NCBI RefSeq assembly: GCF_015845845.1
Contig: NZ_LDIG01000123.1
Span: 1 to 55,787 of the forward strand
From: Paenibacillus dendritiformis
Lineage (GTDB): Bacteria; Bacillota; Bacilli; Paenibacillales; Paenibacillaceae
Direction of reading: 5' to 3'
Length of the DNA: 55,787 nt
Below the pieces are notes generated by a model. It made no database searches. It was not told where the DNA came from and saw only the letters and a list, made by a program, of their open reading frames with translations. Shown here in pieces: positions 28,508-37,379 of the stretch; position 1 is the first letter of the stretch, and each line of letters opens with the position of its first letter. The position numbers were made by a program, and so were the translations under genes.

Positions 28508-30877
28508 ATGAGAAACGTAATGAGGTTTGTGTGGCGCGATTTGTTGAAGCATCGGCTGCAGGTATGGCTTATGCTTCTCCTCATCGTGGCTACATCCTTT
28601 ATTTATTTCTTTATTCAATATGCTTCGGACGGAATCCTCACGGAATACGAGCGCTTTGCCGAAGCGAGCGGCCAGGAGCATTTTGCTTTCCGCCCGAATC
28701 TGGCCGTCCTGCTGGAGGAAGAGAAGCTGCGGCAGCTCGCGCGGAGGGAATCCATATCTCAGCAAGAGCTAGACTCGCTTGGACTGGAGAACCTGATCGA
28801 TACCGGCATGCTGCGGCTGCCGGATGAAGAAGCTGCGGCAGCCGCGCGCTTGAGCGAAGAATATCGATTCGATGCGGACGAGATGAAATATAAAGAGAAC
28901 GTCGAGCAAGGAATTCTCTATCGCTGGTACGATGATGCCAGCGGGCGGAGCGTGAATCGGATTCACGTCGTCGAAGGGCGGCTGCCCGCAGACAACGGCG
29001 AAATTGCCGTTGCCTTACATGCCGATACGGGGCAGCCGTGGAAGATCGGCGATCGGCTGACAATCGGGGATCAGACATACGCCATTACTGGAACGGTCAT
29101 ACTTCCCGAACAAATGCGGCGATATGCCGCTGACGCGGAACGTCCTTTCGATATTATCGTGTCCGCGAAGCAATATGAAGGGATTAACGGCAAGGAATTT
29201 CACTATTTTAGCGGACGTTTCCGAGATGGAGTATATAAAGAAGACGCAATCCGTCAAATGGCACAGGACGTACGCTTTGCTTCCTTCCTGCCTGCTCAAG
29301 ATAATCCCGGGGCGACGGAACTGGCGAAGGGCGCGGCTTCCAATTCCGGGATGGCGCTCATATTTTTGATAATCTTGACGTTGTTATGCACAGGGGTATT
29401 TCTCATCTTTCTGAATCGCCGCTTGCGGCAGCAACAGAAATCACTGGGATGTCTCATTGCGCTAGGCTATCCGCGCGCCCAGCTCCGTAAGGCCTACGTC
29501 GCCATTCATGCGGCGCTATGTGCGGCTGGAGTTATTCTGGGTCTGCTTCTCGCTTATTTTGCCAGCGATTTGCTTCTCCAGCAGTTTCAGGCCCAATATG
29601 TGATGCCTGTTTTTCCGAAGAAGCTTGACGCTTCTTCCTTGCTCACGGGCGTGCTTGTCATCATGCTCGGATTCAATGCGGCTTCCTATTGGATCGTGGC
29701 CCGGATCATGAACGGCGACGCGGCTGCGATGCTTCAGGCCAGGCAGAAGCAGGAACACGTTAATTTCCTTACCAGGTGGGTAAGCCGCGCAACGGCGGGT
29801 CTGCCTTTCATCTGGCGGGTTAAATTGCAAATGTCTGTTAGAAGTCTGAAAATGATCGTTATGCTCGGCATAACGGTACTGCTGTCGTCGATCCTGTTTA
29901 TTATGGGCTTGTCATTGAATCAGTCCAGCTCCATTGCGGTGGAACAGAGATTCCGCGGAGTTTCCTACCAATACGATATTCATTATGCGGAAGCAAGGAT
30001 TTCTCAGCATGATGAGAGCCGCAATGATTACTATATGCAGACGAACAAGCGCATGGCGTGGGACGAGGGCAGCGGCAAGCGGGCGGGAGCGACGGTCAAT
30101 CTGCTGGCATTCGATGGCGACGAACAGTGGCTGACATTGTCGGACGGAAGCGGACGGGAGATAAATGCCAAGCTGAAGGAAGGAGCCATCGTGCACGTTT
30201 CCAAGGCGCAATTATACGGCTTGCAAATCGGCTCGACCATCAAGCTCCTTATCGGCGGCAAGGAAGTTGCCGTTCCGATTGCAGCCTTCTGTTCTAATGG
30301 AGATCCGGCGGCCGTTTATATGGATAAGCTGCAGTTGACGAAGGCTCTCGGCATTTCACCGGATATTTACAACGCTTCGTTCACGAATTCGCTTGGGGCT
30401 GATGCGCGGCAGGGAGCGGGCAGCAAAGTCATATCCACCGAGAGCATGCGCAAGGAAATGCAGGATCAGGCGTCCTCCTCGCAGCTGAGCGCCGTCCTGA
30501 ATCAGGTCATCGGCGGTGTCATTGCGGTCATCATGGTGTGGCTCGTCGCTTTGATAACGGTAGAAGAGAACAAAAATAACATGGCCATACTCCGCATAAT
30601 CGGGTACAGCGAGAGGGAGATAGCCAATATGTTGTTGAATATATATATTGCGATTGTGATCGTTTCATATTGCGTGTTTACGCCGATCTCTTTATTGGTT
30701 GTGATATATATACTCAACTTGGTTTCGCTTAACACGAACGATTTTATTCCATTGATCTACAGTATTTATACATTTGTTTTCGTGCTGGCTATTATTGTAG
30801 CCATTTATTATGTCGTGCTCTTCGCCGTTAGGCGGTTGCATGTGCATACCTTCGGCGCGTCCCCGGCTAACATGTGA
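28508..30877 (+). CDS. ABC transporter permease, FtsX/MacB-like
   Basis: A 789-residue permease with one N-terminal membrane segment, a large extracytoplasmic domain (about 45-270), three segments (about 280-400) with the FtsX-like core, a further segment with a second extracytoplasmic domain (about 450-650), and three closing segments. The ILRIIGYSEREIANMLL motif near 695 is the usual FtsX coupling region. It partners the ATPase 24 bases upstream. It is the last gene of the operon; the nearest clear terminator is about 245 bases further on. A role in export or self-protection is inferred from context. Confidence 0.85.
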   Translation: MRNVMRFVWRDLLKHRLQVWLMLLLIVATSFIYFFIQYASDGILTEYERFAEASGQEHFAFRPNLAVLLEEEKLRQLARRESISQQELDSLGLENLIDTGMLRLPDEEAAAAARLSEEYRFDADEMKYKENVEQGILYRWYDDASGRSVNRIHVVEGRLPADNGEIAVALHADTGQPWKIGDRLTIGDQTYAITGTVILPEQMRRYAADAERPFDIIVSAKQYEGINGKEFHYFSGRFRDGVYKEDAIRQMAQDVRFASFLPAQDNPGATELAKGAASNSGMALIFLIILTLLCTGVFLIFLNRRLRQQQKSLGCLIALGYPRAQLRKAYVAIHAALCAAGVILGLLLAYFASDLLLQQFQAQYVMPVFPKKLDASSLLTGVLVIMLGFNAASYWIVARIMNGDAAAMLQARQKQEHVNFLTRWVSRATAGLPFIWRVKLQMSVRSLKMIVMLGITVLLSSILFIMGLSLNQSSSIAVEQRFRGVSYQYDIHYAEARISQHDESRNDYYMQTNKRMAWDEGSGKRAGATVNLLAFDGDEQWLTLSDGSGREINAKLKEGAIVHVSKAQLYGLQIGSTIKLLIGGKEVAVPIAAFCSNGDPAAVYMDKLQLTKALGISPDIYNASFTNSLGADARQGAGSKVISTESMRKEMQDQASSSQLSAVLNQVIGGVIAVIMVWLVALITVEENKNNMAILRIIGYSEREIANMLLNIYIAIVIVSYCVFTPISLLVVIYILNLVSLNTNDFIPLIYSIYTFVFVLAIIVAIYYVVLFAVRRLHVHTFGASPANM

Positions 30878-31121
30878 CACAAGCTTATCAGCAGAGGAAT
30901 AAGAGAACGAGGAGCAGGAGGTTCGGGCACCAAATTGTTCTTGGCGGAACAGAGGACTTTATAGCAGCTCTATCCAATTTGTGCGAGTGGGATCGACTAG
31001 TCCGGCAGGGTGCAGCATGCACATGCTTCCCGGGAGCCATTTTTTCTCTTCATCATGTTGAGCAAATAACCGTGATTAGGACTCGTGTATTGTTAGCCGG
31101 TTCGCTGCATCATTAAGCTAT

Positions 31122-31167
31122 GGCGCCGCCCGCTTCCGCTGATGGAAGAGGAGCGGCGCTTCTTTCT
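31122..31167 (+). terminator. Intrinsic terminator at the end of the biosynthetic operon
   Basis: Arms at 31123-31137 and 31144-31159 pair through GCGCCGC/GCGGCGC and CTTCC/GGAAG, followed by TTCTTTCT. The 30878-31121 stretch before it has no gene. Group IIC introns favour insertion just after such hairpins, which fits the intron remnant that follows. Confidence 0.75.
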
Positions 31168-31199
31168 GCGGCACCCAACGCCGGAGCAGTTCTGAACAC

Positions 31200-31342
31200 G
31201 AAGTGAAGCTGTCATATGCATGGATTGCAGGCGCTAATGAGAGTTGCATGCGCATTGAGGACGAACATGGAAAGCCGCATGAGGGAAAACCTCCGTCCGG
31301 TTTGATCGGGAGGTGCTGAATTTATTTAAGCCTTTTACTCTA
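31200..31342 (+). mobile_element. Group II intron 3' remnant (domain V and VI, no RT gene)
   Basis: Positions 31272-31303 fold as domain V: proximal stem AAGCCG/CGGTTT with the catalytic AGC triad, distal stem GAGG/CCTC closed by a GAAA-type loop, and a two-base internal bulge. What follows (GGGAGGTGCTG ... AGCCTTTTACTCTA) fits domain VI and an intron 3' end. The left limit is uncertain; there is no reverse-transcriptase frame, so most of the intron is gone. The remnant sits after the terminator at 31122-31167 and ends 6 bases before the right 91-bp repeat. Confidence 0.62.
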
Positions 31343-31348
31343 GCAATA

Positions 31349-31439
31349 ATGTGGAAATATGTTGAAAAATAAGCTTTCTATAGTAAGATGATATTAGTTG
31401 TTTTTCCTATACTTCATAGAGAACAGGAGTGCAGGCGCT
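31349..31439 (+). repeat. Right copy of 91-bp direct repeat flanking the NRPS/PKS island
   Basis: It matches 3151-3241 at 82 of 91 positions. It forms the 5' region of the FAD oxidoreductase gene, including the promoter and an AGGAG. The homology stops at 31440, three bases before the start codon, and at the left it stops where the group II intron remnant ends. Confidence 0.85.
31362..31389 (+). promoter_or_regulatory. Likely promoter of the FAD oxidoreductase gene
   Basis: TTGAAA (31362-31367), 16-base spacer, TAAGAT (31384-31389). The same arrangement is kept in the left repeat copy. Confidence 0.5.
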
Positions 31440-31442
31440 GAG

Positions 31443-33086
31443 ATGGTAGCATCAGTTCATCCTTCAGTTGTCGTGCTGGGCGGCGGAATCGCCGGCATGA
31501 GTGCCGCGCAGGAGTTGATGGAGCGCGGATTTCACGTTACGGTTTTGGAGTCGCGCCGCATTCCCGGAGGGAAGGCGCGCAGCATGCCGGTGCCGGGAAC
31601 GGGAACAGAGGGACGGCGGGATTTGCCGGCTGAGCACGGATTTCGCTTTTTCCCGAAGTTCTACAAGCATGTCACGGACACGATGAAGCGCATCCCTTAT
31701 CAGGGGGGGCGGCGCAGCGTGTATGATAATCTCATCGAGGGCACGAATCTGGGACTTGCGTTTTTCGACCGGCCGATGCAGCCTTTTCTGACCGAATTCC
31801 CCCAATCCATCAGCGGATGGAGAACCTTGCTCAAATCTCTCTTCAGGAACAATCTCAGACTCAGCGAGCATGATATCGACCACTATGTGTCTGCCCTATG
31901 GAAGGTGTTGACGAGCTGTGACGAGCGCAGATTGCTCGATTATCAGCGCGTCTCCTGGTGGGATTTCCTGCAGGCGGAGAAGCAGTCCCCCGAATTCCGG
32001 CACATCTTTACCGGCTTGACGCGCATTCTTGTCGCAGCCAGAGCCAGAGAAGTAAACGCTTGCACGGTCGGCACGGTCGGAGCGACGATTATGCTGGACA
32101 TGGTGCTGCCGGGAGGCAGCGCCGATCGGCTCTTGAACGGGCCGACGAATGATGTATGGATTAACCCGTGGCTGAACTACTTGCGTCAGGGGGGCGTCGA
32201 TTACCGCTTCGGGGCGAAGGTCGAGCATATTCACTGCGAGGACGGCCGGATTCAAGGGGTAACGGTAACCGAGAACGGCCAGTCCAGACGGGTGACCGCG
32301 GATTATTACATTGCGGCGCTGCCGGTGGAGGTGATGGCCGGATTGCTGAATGACGGGCTGCTCGCCGGCGATCCGCTCCTGGGCGGGTTAATTGAGTTGG
32401 CCAAGAATGTCGAGTGGATGAACGGTGTCCAATTTTATCTGAAGGAGGATGTGCCGATCATTCATGGACATGTCATCTACATGGACAGCCCCTGGGCGTT
32501 GACCTCGGTCTCGCAGGCCCAGTTCTGGCCCGAATTCCGGCTAAGCGATTATGGCAACGGCCAGGTGAGGGGGATTATCTCCATTGACGTGTCCGATTGG
32601 AAGGTTCCGGGCATCTTGTACGGGAAGCCGGCGATGGAATGCACGCGGGAAGAGATTAAGGCCGAGGTGTGGGAACAGATGAAGCGCAGCCTGAATCAGG
32701 ACAAAATCGTGCTGTCCGACGACATGATCGTGGAATGGAATCTGGATGAAGACATTCAATTTGAGGGGGGGCGGGCGACCAATGCGGAGCCGCTGCTCGT
32801 GAACCACGTGAACACCTGGAATCTGCGGCCGAACGCCTACACGGCGATTCCGAATTTGTTCCTGGCCTCCGATTATGTCCGGACGAATACGGATTTGGCC
32901 ACGATGGAAAGCGCGAACGAAGCCGCCCGCCGGGCCGTCAACTGTATTCTGGAGCGCGCAGGCTCCGATGCGCCCCCATGCAAAATATGGGACATGTATG
33001 ATTACCCGATCCTGTCGGCTTGGCGTTCCAACGATCGGGCCCGCTTCCACAAAGGCTTGCCCTGGAACGGGAAAATAATCGGTTAA
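31443..33086 (+). CDS. FAD-dependent oxidoreductase, phytoene-desaturase / HpnE-like
   Basis: A 547-residue flavoprotein of the amine-oxidase/carotenoid-desaturase superfamily. The Rossmann motif VVVLGGGIAGMSAAQEL is near residue 8, followed by LESRRIPGGKA, which binds the FAD. The C-terminal FAD-contact region reads NLFLASDYVRTNTDLATMESA (split by a few residues in relatives), followed by NEAARRAVN. The closest known groups act on isoprenoids (phytoene desaturases, hydroxysqualene dehydroxylases); the substrate here is unknown and no isoprenoid synthase is nearby. ATG 31443 is chosen; a TTG at 31398 in frame would put the ribosome site inside the gene. AGGAG lies 13 bases before the ATG, which is far, so expression may be weak. 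Confidence 0.8.
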   Translation: MVASVHPSVVVLGGGIAGMSAAQELMERGFHVTVLESRRIPGGKARSMPVPGTGTEGRRDLPAEHGFRFFPKFYKHVTDTMKRIPYQGGRRSVYDNLIEGTNLGLAFFDRPMQPFLTEFPQSISGWRTLLKSLFRNNLRLSEHDIDHYVSALWKVLTSCDERRLLDYQRVSWWDFLQAEKQSPEFRHIFTGLTRILVAARAREVNACTVGTVGATIMLDMVLPGGSADRLLNGPTNDVWINPWLNYLRQGGVDYRFGAKVEHIHCEDGRIQGVTVTENGQSRRVTADYYIAALPVEVMAGLLNDGLLAGDPLLGGLIELAKNVEWMNGVQFYLKEDVPIIHGHVIYMDSPWALTSVSQAQFWPEFRLSDYGNGQVRGIISIDVSDWKVPGILYGKPAMECTREEIKAEVWEQMKRSLNQDKIVLSDDMIVEWNLDEDIQFEGGRATNAEPLLVNHVNTWNLRPNAYTAIPNLFLASDYVRTNTDLATMESANEAARRAVNCILERAGSDAPPCKIWDMYDYPILSAWRSNDRARFHKGLPWNGKIIG

Positions 33087-33109
33087 CTCGCTTTTCGCGT
33101 GTACGGCGA

Positions 33110-34405
33110 ATGGCTACTACGTTCGGAAAGGAACGGTTAACTTTGATCGATTCTATACTATCCCAGGAATTCAAGGGACTGCTGTATATTATGTCCGCCT
33201 GTCTGATGTTCTTATTGATCACGCCGCAGTTCATGTTTGCCAATTACCGGAGAAAGATGCTGTTCATCGGCATCCTTCTGGTGCTTACGTATTTCTATAT
33301 TCGCTATGAAAAGATTCATCCGTTCGTGTACGGCATACATCTCACGCCGATCTCGCTGACGCTGGCGGCGCTGTTTGAAGGCTTTTTGCCGGGGATCGTT
33401 ACCTGGCTTGCCTTCAATCTGTGCACGGTGCTGCTGCTGGGAGAAAATGTGCTGGCGACCGCCGTCGGCTCGACGCTGCTGCTCGTTATGGGCCTTTATT
33501 TCCACTATCGGCATGTGCTCCAAAGCACCTATTGGCAGATTTGCCTGCTCGCCGTCACCTTGACGACGACCTATTTGCTCGGGTATTTGCTATGCTTCAC
33601 GCAGTGGCAGCACCTGACCGGCGTCGATGCGGGAGTGGCGGTGGTCGGCACGTATTTGTCGGCGATGTACGTCAGCTACATTTATCATCATGTCAAAAAC
33701 CAGGAAAAAATGCGGGAAGAGCTGTTCCGCGCCGAGAAGTACCAGGTCGTCGGCCAACTGGCCGCATCGATCTCCCATGAGATTCGCAACCCTCTTACCA
33801 CATCCCAAGGCTTTCTCCAACTGATGACGAAGGAGAATCTCACCCCCGAGCAATTCGAGAACTATCACCGCCATGCCGTAGCGGGAATCGAGCAGGCGAA
33901 TGCGATCATCACCGATTATTTGAACTATGCCAAACCTGTCGTCGAGCTGGCACGGCCGCTTCACGTGCAGAAGGAGGTGGATGATGTCGTCGCCATGATC
34001 GCGCCGCTGTGCGCCTTGTCCGAGGTGAAGGTGAATACCCAGCATCTGACCAAATCCCCGCGCTATGTGTCGGGGGAATCGAAAAAGCTGCAGCAATGTC
34101 TGCTGAACATTATGAAGAACGCCGTCGAGTCGATGCCAAGCGGCGGAGAGCTGACCGTGACGACATGGTCCGACAATGAGGGCGTCCATATCCATATCAA
34201 GGACACCGGGGTCGGCATGAGCGAGAGTCAGATCAAGCGCATCGGCATGCCGTTCTACACGACGAAGGAGAAGGGGACCGGCTTGGGCCTGATGGTCGTC
34301 ATCGGATTGATGAAGGCGATGAACGGTAAGGTATCCTACTACAGCCGGCCGGATGAAGGGACCACCTGCGTGCTGCAGTTCAAGCAGGTGAGGCTGTTCC
34401 GGTAG
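33110..34405 (+). CDS. Membrane sensor histidine kinase, KinB-like
   Basis: About 431 residues: six hydrophobic segments in the first 190 residues, a short linker, the dimerisation/phosphoacceptor helix with SHEIRNPLTTSQGFLQLM (the first His is the phosphosite), and a catalytic domain with NIMKNAVESM (N box), KDTGVGM (G1), FYTTKEKGTGLGL (F/G2). The membrane layout and H-box resemble sporulation kinases of the KinB type that feed a phosphorelay. No response regulator gene is adjacent, which also fits. Start is either ATG 33110 or TTG 33143; the latter has GGAAAGGA about ten bases upstream and may be the true one. It follows the oxidoreductase by 23 bases and may be cotranscribed. Confidence 0.83.
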   Translation: MATTFGKERLTLIDSILSQEFKGLLYIMSACLMFLLITPQFMFANYRRKMLFIGILLVLTYFYIRYEKIHPFVYGIHLTPISLTLAALFEGFLPGIVTWLAFNLCTVLLLGENVLATAVGSTLLLVMGLYFHYRHVLQSTYWQICLLAVTLTTTYLLGYLLCFTQWQHLTGVDAGVAVVGTYLSAMYVSYIYHHVKNQEKMREELFRAEKYQVVGQLAASISHEIRNPLTTSQGFLQLMTKENLTPEQFENYHRHAVAGIEQANAIITDYLNYAKPVVELARPLHVQKEVDDVVAMIAPLCALSEVKVNTQHLTKSPRYVSGESKKLQQCLLNIMKNAVESMPSGGELTVTTWSDNEGVHIHIKDTGVGMSESQIKRIGMPFYTTKEKGTGLGLMVVIGLMKAMNGKVSYYSRPDEGTTCVLQFKQVRLFR

Positions 34406-34441
34406 CGGCCGATAGCATGCCCGGCTCCGCTTAACGCAGAA

Positions 34442-34474
34442 CAGCCAAGAGCGTTGGATAGCTCTTGGCTGTTT
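34442..34474 (+). terminator. Hairpin after the sensor kinase
   Basis: Perfect 11-bp arms (CAGCCAAGAGC/GCTCTTGGCTG) around an 8-base loop, followed only by TTT. It may terminate weakly or act with the next hairpin. Confidence 0.5.
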
Positions 34475-34478
34475 GCAG

Positions 34479-34520
34479 GCCGTCCCGAGGAGTGAATCAG
34501 CACTTTTCGGGACGGCTTTT
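34479..34520 (+). terminator. Intrinsic terminator between convergent kinase and helD
   Basis: Ten-bp arms (GCCGTCCCGA/TCGGGACGGC) followed by TTTT on the plus strand. It lies between two genes that converge, so it may serve both, though the T tract favours the plus direction. Confidence 0.65.
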
Positions 34521-34528
34521 ATGCCGGT

Positions 34529-36703
34529 TTACGAATGCTCGTGCACGGTCCATTCATCATCCGACTGCGGGAGCAGCGGACTGATGACGCCATCCACGCA
34601 CAGAGTTAACTGATGGAGCGCGCGCGTGCAGCCGACATACATCAGCCGCGCTTCCAGCGGGCTCATGCCGTAATGCGTCTCATTGGCATGGAGCAGAATG
34701 ACGGCGTCGAACTCAAGCCCTTTCGACAGATAGACCGGAAGGACCGAGATGCCGCCCGAATATTGCTGCTGCCGGCCGTCGATGAGATGCGCTTCGGCGC
34801 CCAGCGCCCGCAGCCGCTCATGCCATTCCCGCGCTTCCTCTGTCGTGCGGGTCAGAATCGCCGTCGTCTGGTAGCCCTGCTCCCGGTGGCACTGCAGTTC
34901 GCTGGCGACCCAGGAAGCGGCCTGCTCAGGGGCCGCATGCCGTATGCGGACCTTGTTCCCGCTGCGGAATACCGGCTCGGCGAGCATGGTCGTCTTCACG
35001 CCGCGCTTCAGGATCGCGTTGGCGAAGTGGATAATCTCCATCGTCGAACGGTAGCTTCGCGTCAAGGCGTGATATGCCGTGTCTTCGCCGGCGAAGGCGT
35101 CGCGCATCTCCTGCCAGTCTTCGATGCCGGCATAGGCATGAATGCCTTGGGACAGGTCACCCAGGATCGTGAACGAGTGGCTCTTCGCGATCCGGTCGAG
35201 CAGGGCGACTTGAAGCGGGGAGAAGTCCTGCGCTTCGTCGATGACGACGTGATCGAACCGCTGGGCGGAAGCCACGCCATGAAGCAGCAGGTGCAGATAG
35301 ACGAGCGTAGCTACATCTTCCTGCTTCACGATGCCGCGCTTCAAGCTCGCCAACGTCTGCTTCCTTACGGATGGCGGAAGGTGCCCGGCATACGCATCGT
35401 CCTGCAGCAGCTGCTTGTAGACTTCCATGACCTCCGCTTTGGACCAGCGCTTCAGATATGATTTCAATTTGGCGGAGCCTTTGCGCTTCTTCTCCTGCAG
35501 GCGGGACTTGCTCAGCTCCTGCTTCAGTTCCATCTCCAACCAGCGCTGCATGCGGGCGGCCACGCGCTCCAGCCGCTTGGCCGGCTCATAGGAGCGGTAC
35601 TCCTGCCGGAACCAATGCGCGATCGTCGCGTGCGGAAGCAAGCCGCCTTCCCATGGGATGAAGTCTTCTTCCGGTATCGCCCGCTCCACCCATTGCCGGA
35701 CGAACTCGTCCAGCTGCCGCATCCATTCCAGCGAGCCCTTGAAGCGTCCCGGGCTGCCGCTGCTGTCGAGCGGCCGCTCCGCGAGGGAGCCGTACCATTG
35801 TTCGATCTCGTCCATCGGCGAGGCGAGCTGCACGCGTTCCTCCAGCCCGATCAGCTCCAGCGCCCAGTCGGCGAAGGTGCGCTGCTGGATATTGCCGACG
35901 CCCAGCTCGGGCAGCACTTCCCCGATATAGTCGAGGAACATGCGGTTCGGCGCAAAAATAATCATGCGCTCGGCATGAATCTGATCCTGATATTGATAGA
36001 GCAAGTAGGCGAGCCGATGCAGGGCGACGGTCGTCTTGCCGCTGCCCGCGACCCCTTGGATGAACAGCGCCTTGTTCTTCGGCGCGCGGATAATCGCATC
36101 CTGCTCGGATTGAATGGTCGAGACAATGTCGCGCAGCTTGTTGTCCTTGTTCTCGCCCAAGCGATAGACGAGGAATTCGTCGGTTACGCTCTCCTCTCCC
36201 TGCTCGCGGTCGAACGTATCGACCACCCGCAGGAGCTGTTCGTTGCGGATGACGAGGTTCCGCTTCAAATGAACCTCCGCTGTCATCGTCCCCTCCGGCG
36301 CCTCATAGGATGCGGGCTCCAATCCGCCCGTGAAGGAGTAGAACAGGCTGGCGACGGGAGCGCGCCAATCGATGACAAGCGGATAAGGATCCGCGCCCGG
36401 CTTGGTGGCTTCCTGGTCCCGCCTCTCGCTGGCGTCGACTCCCTGCTTCCCGATGTAGAGCGGAATTACCTGTTCGCGGCTTCCTTCGCGGAGGTCGAGG
36501 CGGCCGAAATAAGGCTCCTTCGCTGCCCGCTGGAGCTTCTGCCGGCGCTGCTCGCGATTGTCTTCCAATACTTGCTCGGTAAAGTCATCTCCCTTATAGA
36601 CGGGGATTTGCCGCAGTGCTTCATACTGCTTCCGGATCTCCCGGAGTGTCGCATCAAGATGGTGCTGCTCTTCTTGATAGGCACTTTGAAACGTGTCAGT
36701 CAC
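34529..36703 (-). CDS. helD: HelD-like RNA polymerase-recycling ATPase / superfamily 1 helicase
   Basis: HelD proteins are UvrD/Rep-like ATPases that dislodge stalled RNA polymerase from nucleic acid. The 724 residues begin with a coiled-coil arm (EEQHHLDATLREIRKQYEAL), then the Walker A GVAGSGKTT (about 225), DEAQDFSPLQ as Walker B/motif II (about 500), LTRSYRST as motif IV and YVGCTRALHQLTL as motif VI near the end. The length is slightly below Bacillus subtilis HelD (about 774). The start is GTG with AGGAGGT ten bases upstream. It is transcribed alone and opposite to its neighbours. A plus-strand frame that covers the same DNA is a shadow. Confidence 0.88.
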   Translation of the reverse strand: MTDTFQSAYQEEQHHLDATLREIRKQYEALRQIPVYKGDDFTEQVLEDNREQRRQKLQRAAKEPYFGRLDLREGSREQVIPLYIGKQGVDASERRDQEATKPGADPYPLVIDWRAPVASLFYSFTGGLEPASYEAPEGTMTAEVHLKRNLVIRNEQLLRVVDTFDREQGEESVTDEFLVYRLGENKDNKLRDIVSTIQSEQDAIIRAPKNKALFIQGVAGSGKTTVALHRLAYLLYQYQDQIHAERMIIFAPNRMFLDYIGEVLPELGVGNIQQRTFADWALELIGLEERVQLASPMDEIEQWYGSLAERPLDSSGSPGRFKGSLEWMRQLDEFVRQWVERAIPEEDFIPWEGGLLPHATIAHWFRQEYRSYEPAKRLERVAARMQRWLEMELKQELSKSRLQEKKRKGSAKLKSYLKRWSKAEVMEVYKQLLQDDAYAGHLPPSVRKQTLASLKRGIVKQEDVATLVYLHLLLHGVASAQRFDHVVIDEAQDFSPLQVALLDRIAKSHSFTILGDLSQGIHAYAGIEDWQEMRDAFAGEDTAYHALTRSYRSTMEIIHFANAILKRGVKTTMLAEPVFRSGNKVRIRHAAPEQAASWVASELQCHREQGYQTTAILTRTTEEAREWHERLRALGAEAHLIDGRQQQYSGGISVLPVYLSKGLEFDAVILLHANETHYGMSPLEARLMYVGCTRALHQLTLCVDGVISPLLPQSDDEWTVHEHS

Positions 36704-36941
36704 TTTCAGTTACCTCCTAAGAATGATCATATTGCTGGAAAATGGGAACCTAGCATACCACACGCTAGGAGCAAAAGCAATGACTGGAGCGCTTTTTGGC
36801 CTGGAGATGTGCGGCCTCCGTTCCCGACCGTCTGACTCGGCGGCGAAGGCCGTCCCATACCGTTGATTCGGCTGCGGCCCGAACGGGGAACATATGAATA
36901 AAGACAGGAACAGAATCATGATGATGCGACGGGAGGAATGA

Positions 36942-37301
36942 ATGATGAAATCGATGGAACGGGCAGGGCGCCGGACGATCCGGCTGCGCCGGGCAGCGGG
37001 GAGAGGAGCCGCAGGAAGAGCCGTGGCAGCGGCTGCCGTCCTCTTGCTCCTGACAGGCATGCTGAGCGGGTGCGTGCCGGGTGACGGGAGCTATACGCCC
37101 GCGAAGCCGGCAGGCTTCTTCTGGGGCATCTGGCATGGCTGGATTGCTCCGATCTCGCTGATCCTCGGCGCAATTAACGGCGAATACCGCATTTATGAAG
37201 GGAATAATACCGGGTGGTGGTATGACCTCGGCTTCTACCTTGCCCTGCTCGGCGGATTCGGCGGCTTGTCGATCACCCGATCGAAGCGGAAGGACAGATA
37301 A
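36942..37301 (+). CDS. Small conserved lipoprotein or membrane protein
   Basis: A 119-residue protein with a basic start, a hydrophobic segment (about residues 26-40) and a lipobox ending LSGC near Cys44, so it is probably a diacylated lipoprotein. The following FFWGIWHGWIAPISLILG and YDLGFYLALLGGFGGLS segments are hydrophobic and match a widespread uncharacterised bacterial family that I recognise by pattern only. It ends in a basic SKRKDR. GGGAGG precedes the ATG. No function is known, and the gene is alone between helD and a terminator. Confidence 0.7.
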   Translation: MMKSMERAGRRTIRLRRAAGRGAAGRAVAAAAVLLLLTGMLSGCVPGDGSYTPAKPAGFFWGIWHGWIAPISLILGAINGEYRIYEGNNTGWWYDLGFYLALLGGFGGLSITRSKRKDR

Positions 37302-37340
37302 AGAGCGGCTCTTCCTTAACGAGGCGCATATATCGATGCC

Positions 37341-37379
37341 AAAAGGAGCATGTCGATGCGAAAGACATGCTCCTTTTTG
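37341..37379 (+). terminator. Intrinsic terminator after the small lipoprotein gene
   Basis: Fourteen-bp perfect arms (AAAAGGAGCATGTC/GACATGCTCCTTTT) with a 9-base loop and a T run. Confidence 0.85.

Noticed and set aside
35615-36835. A 406-codon plus-strand frame opposite helD
   Set aside because: It overlaps a complete HelD gene with all motifs; its composition is that of a shadow frame.
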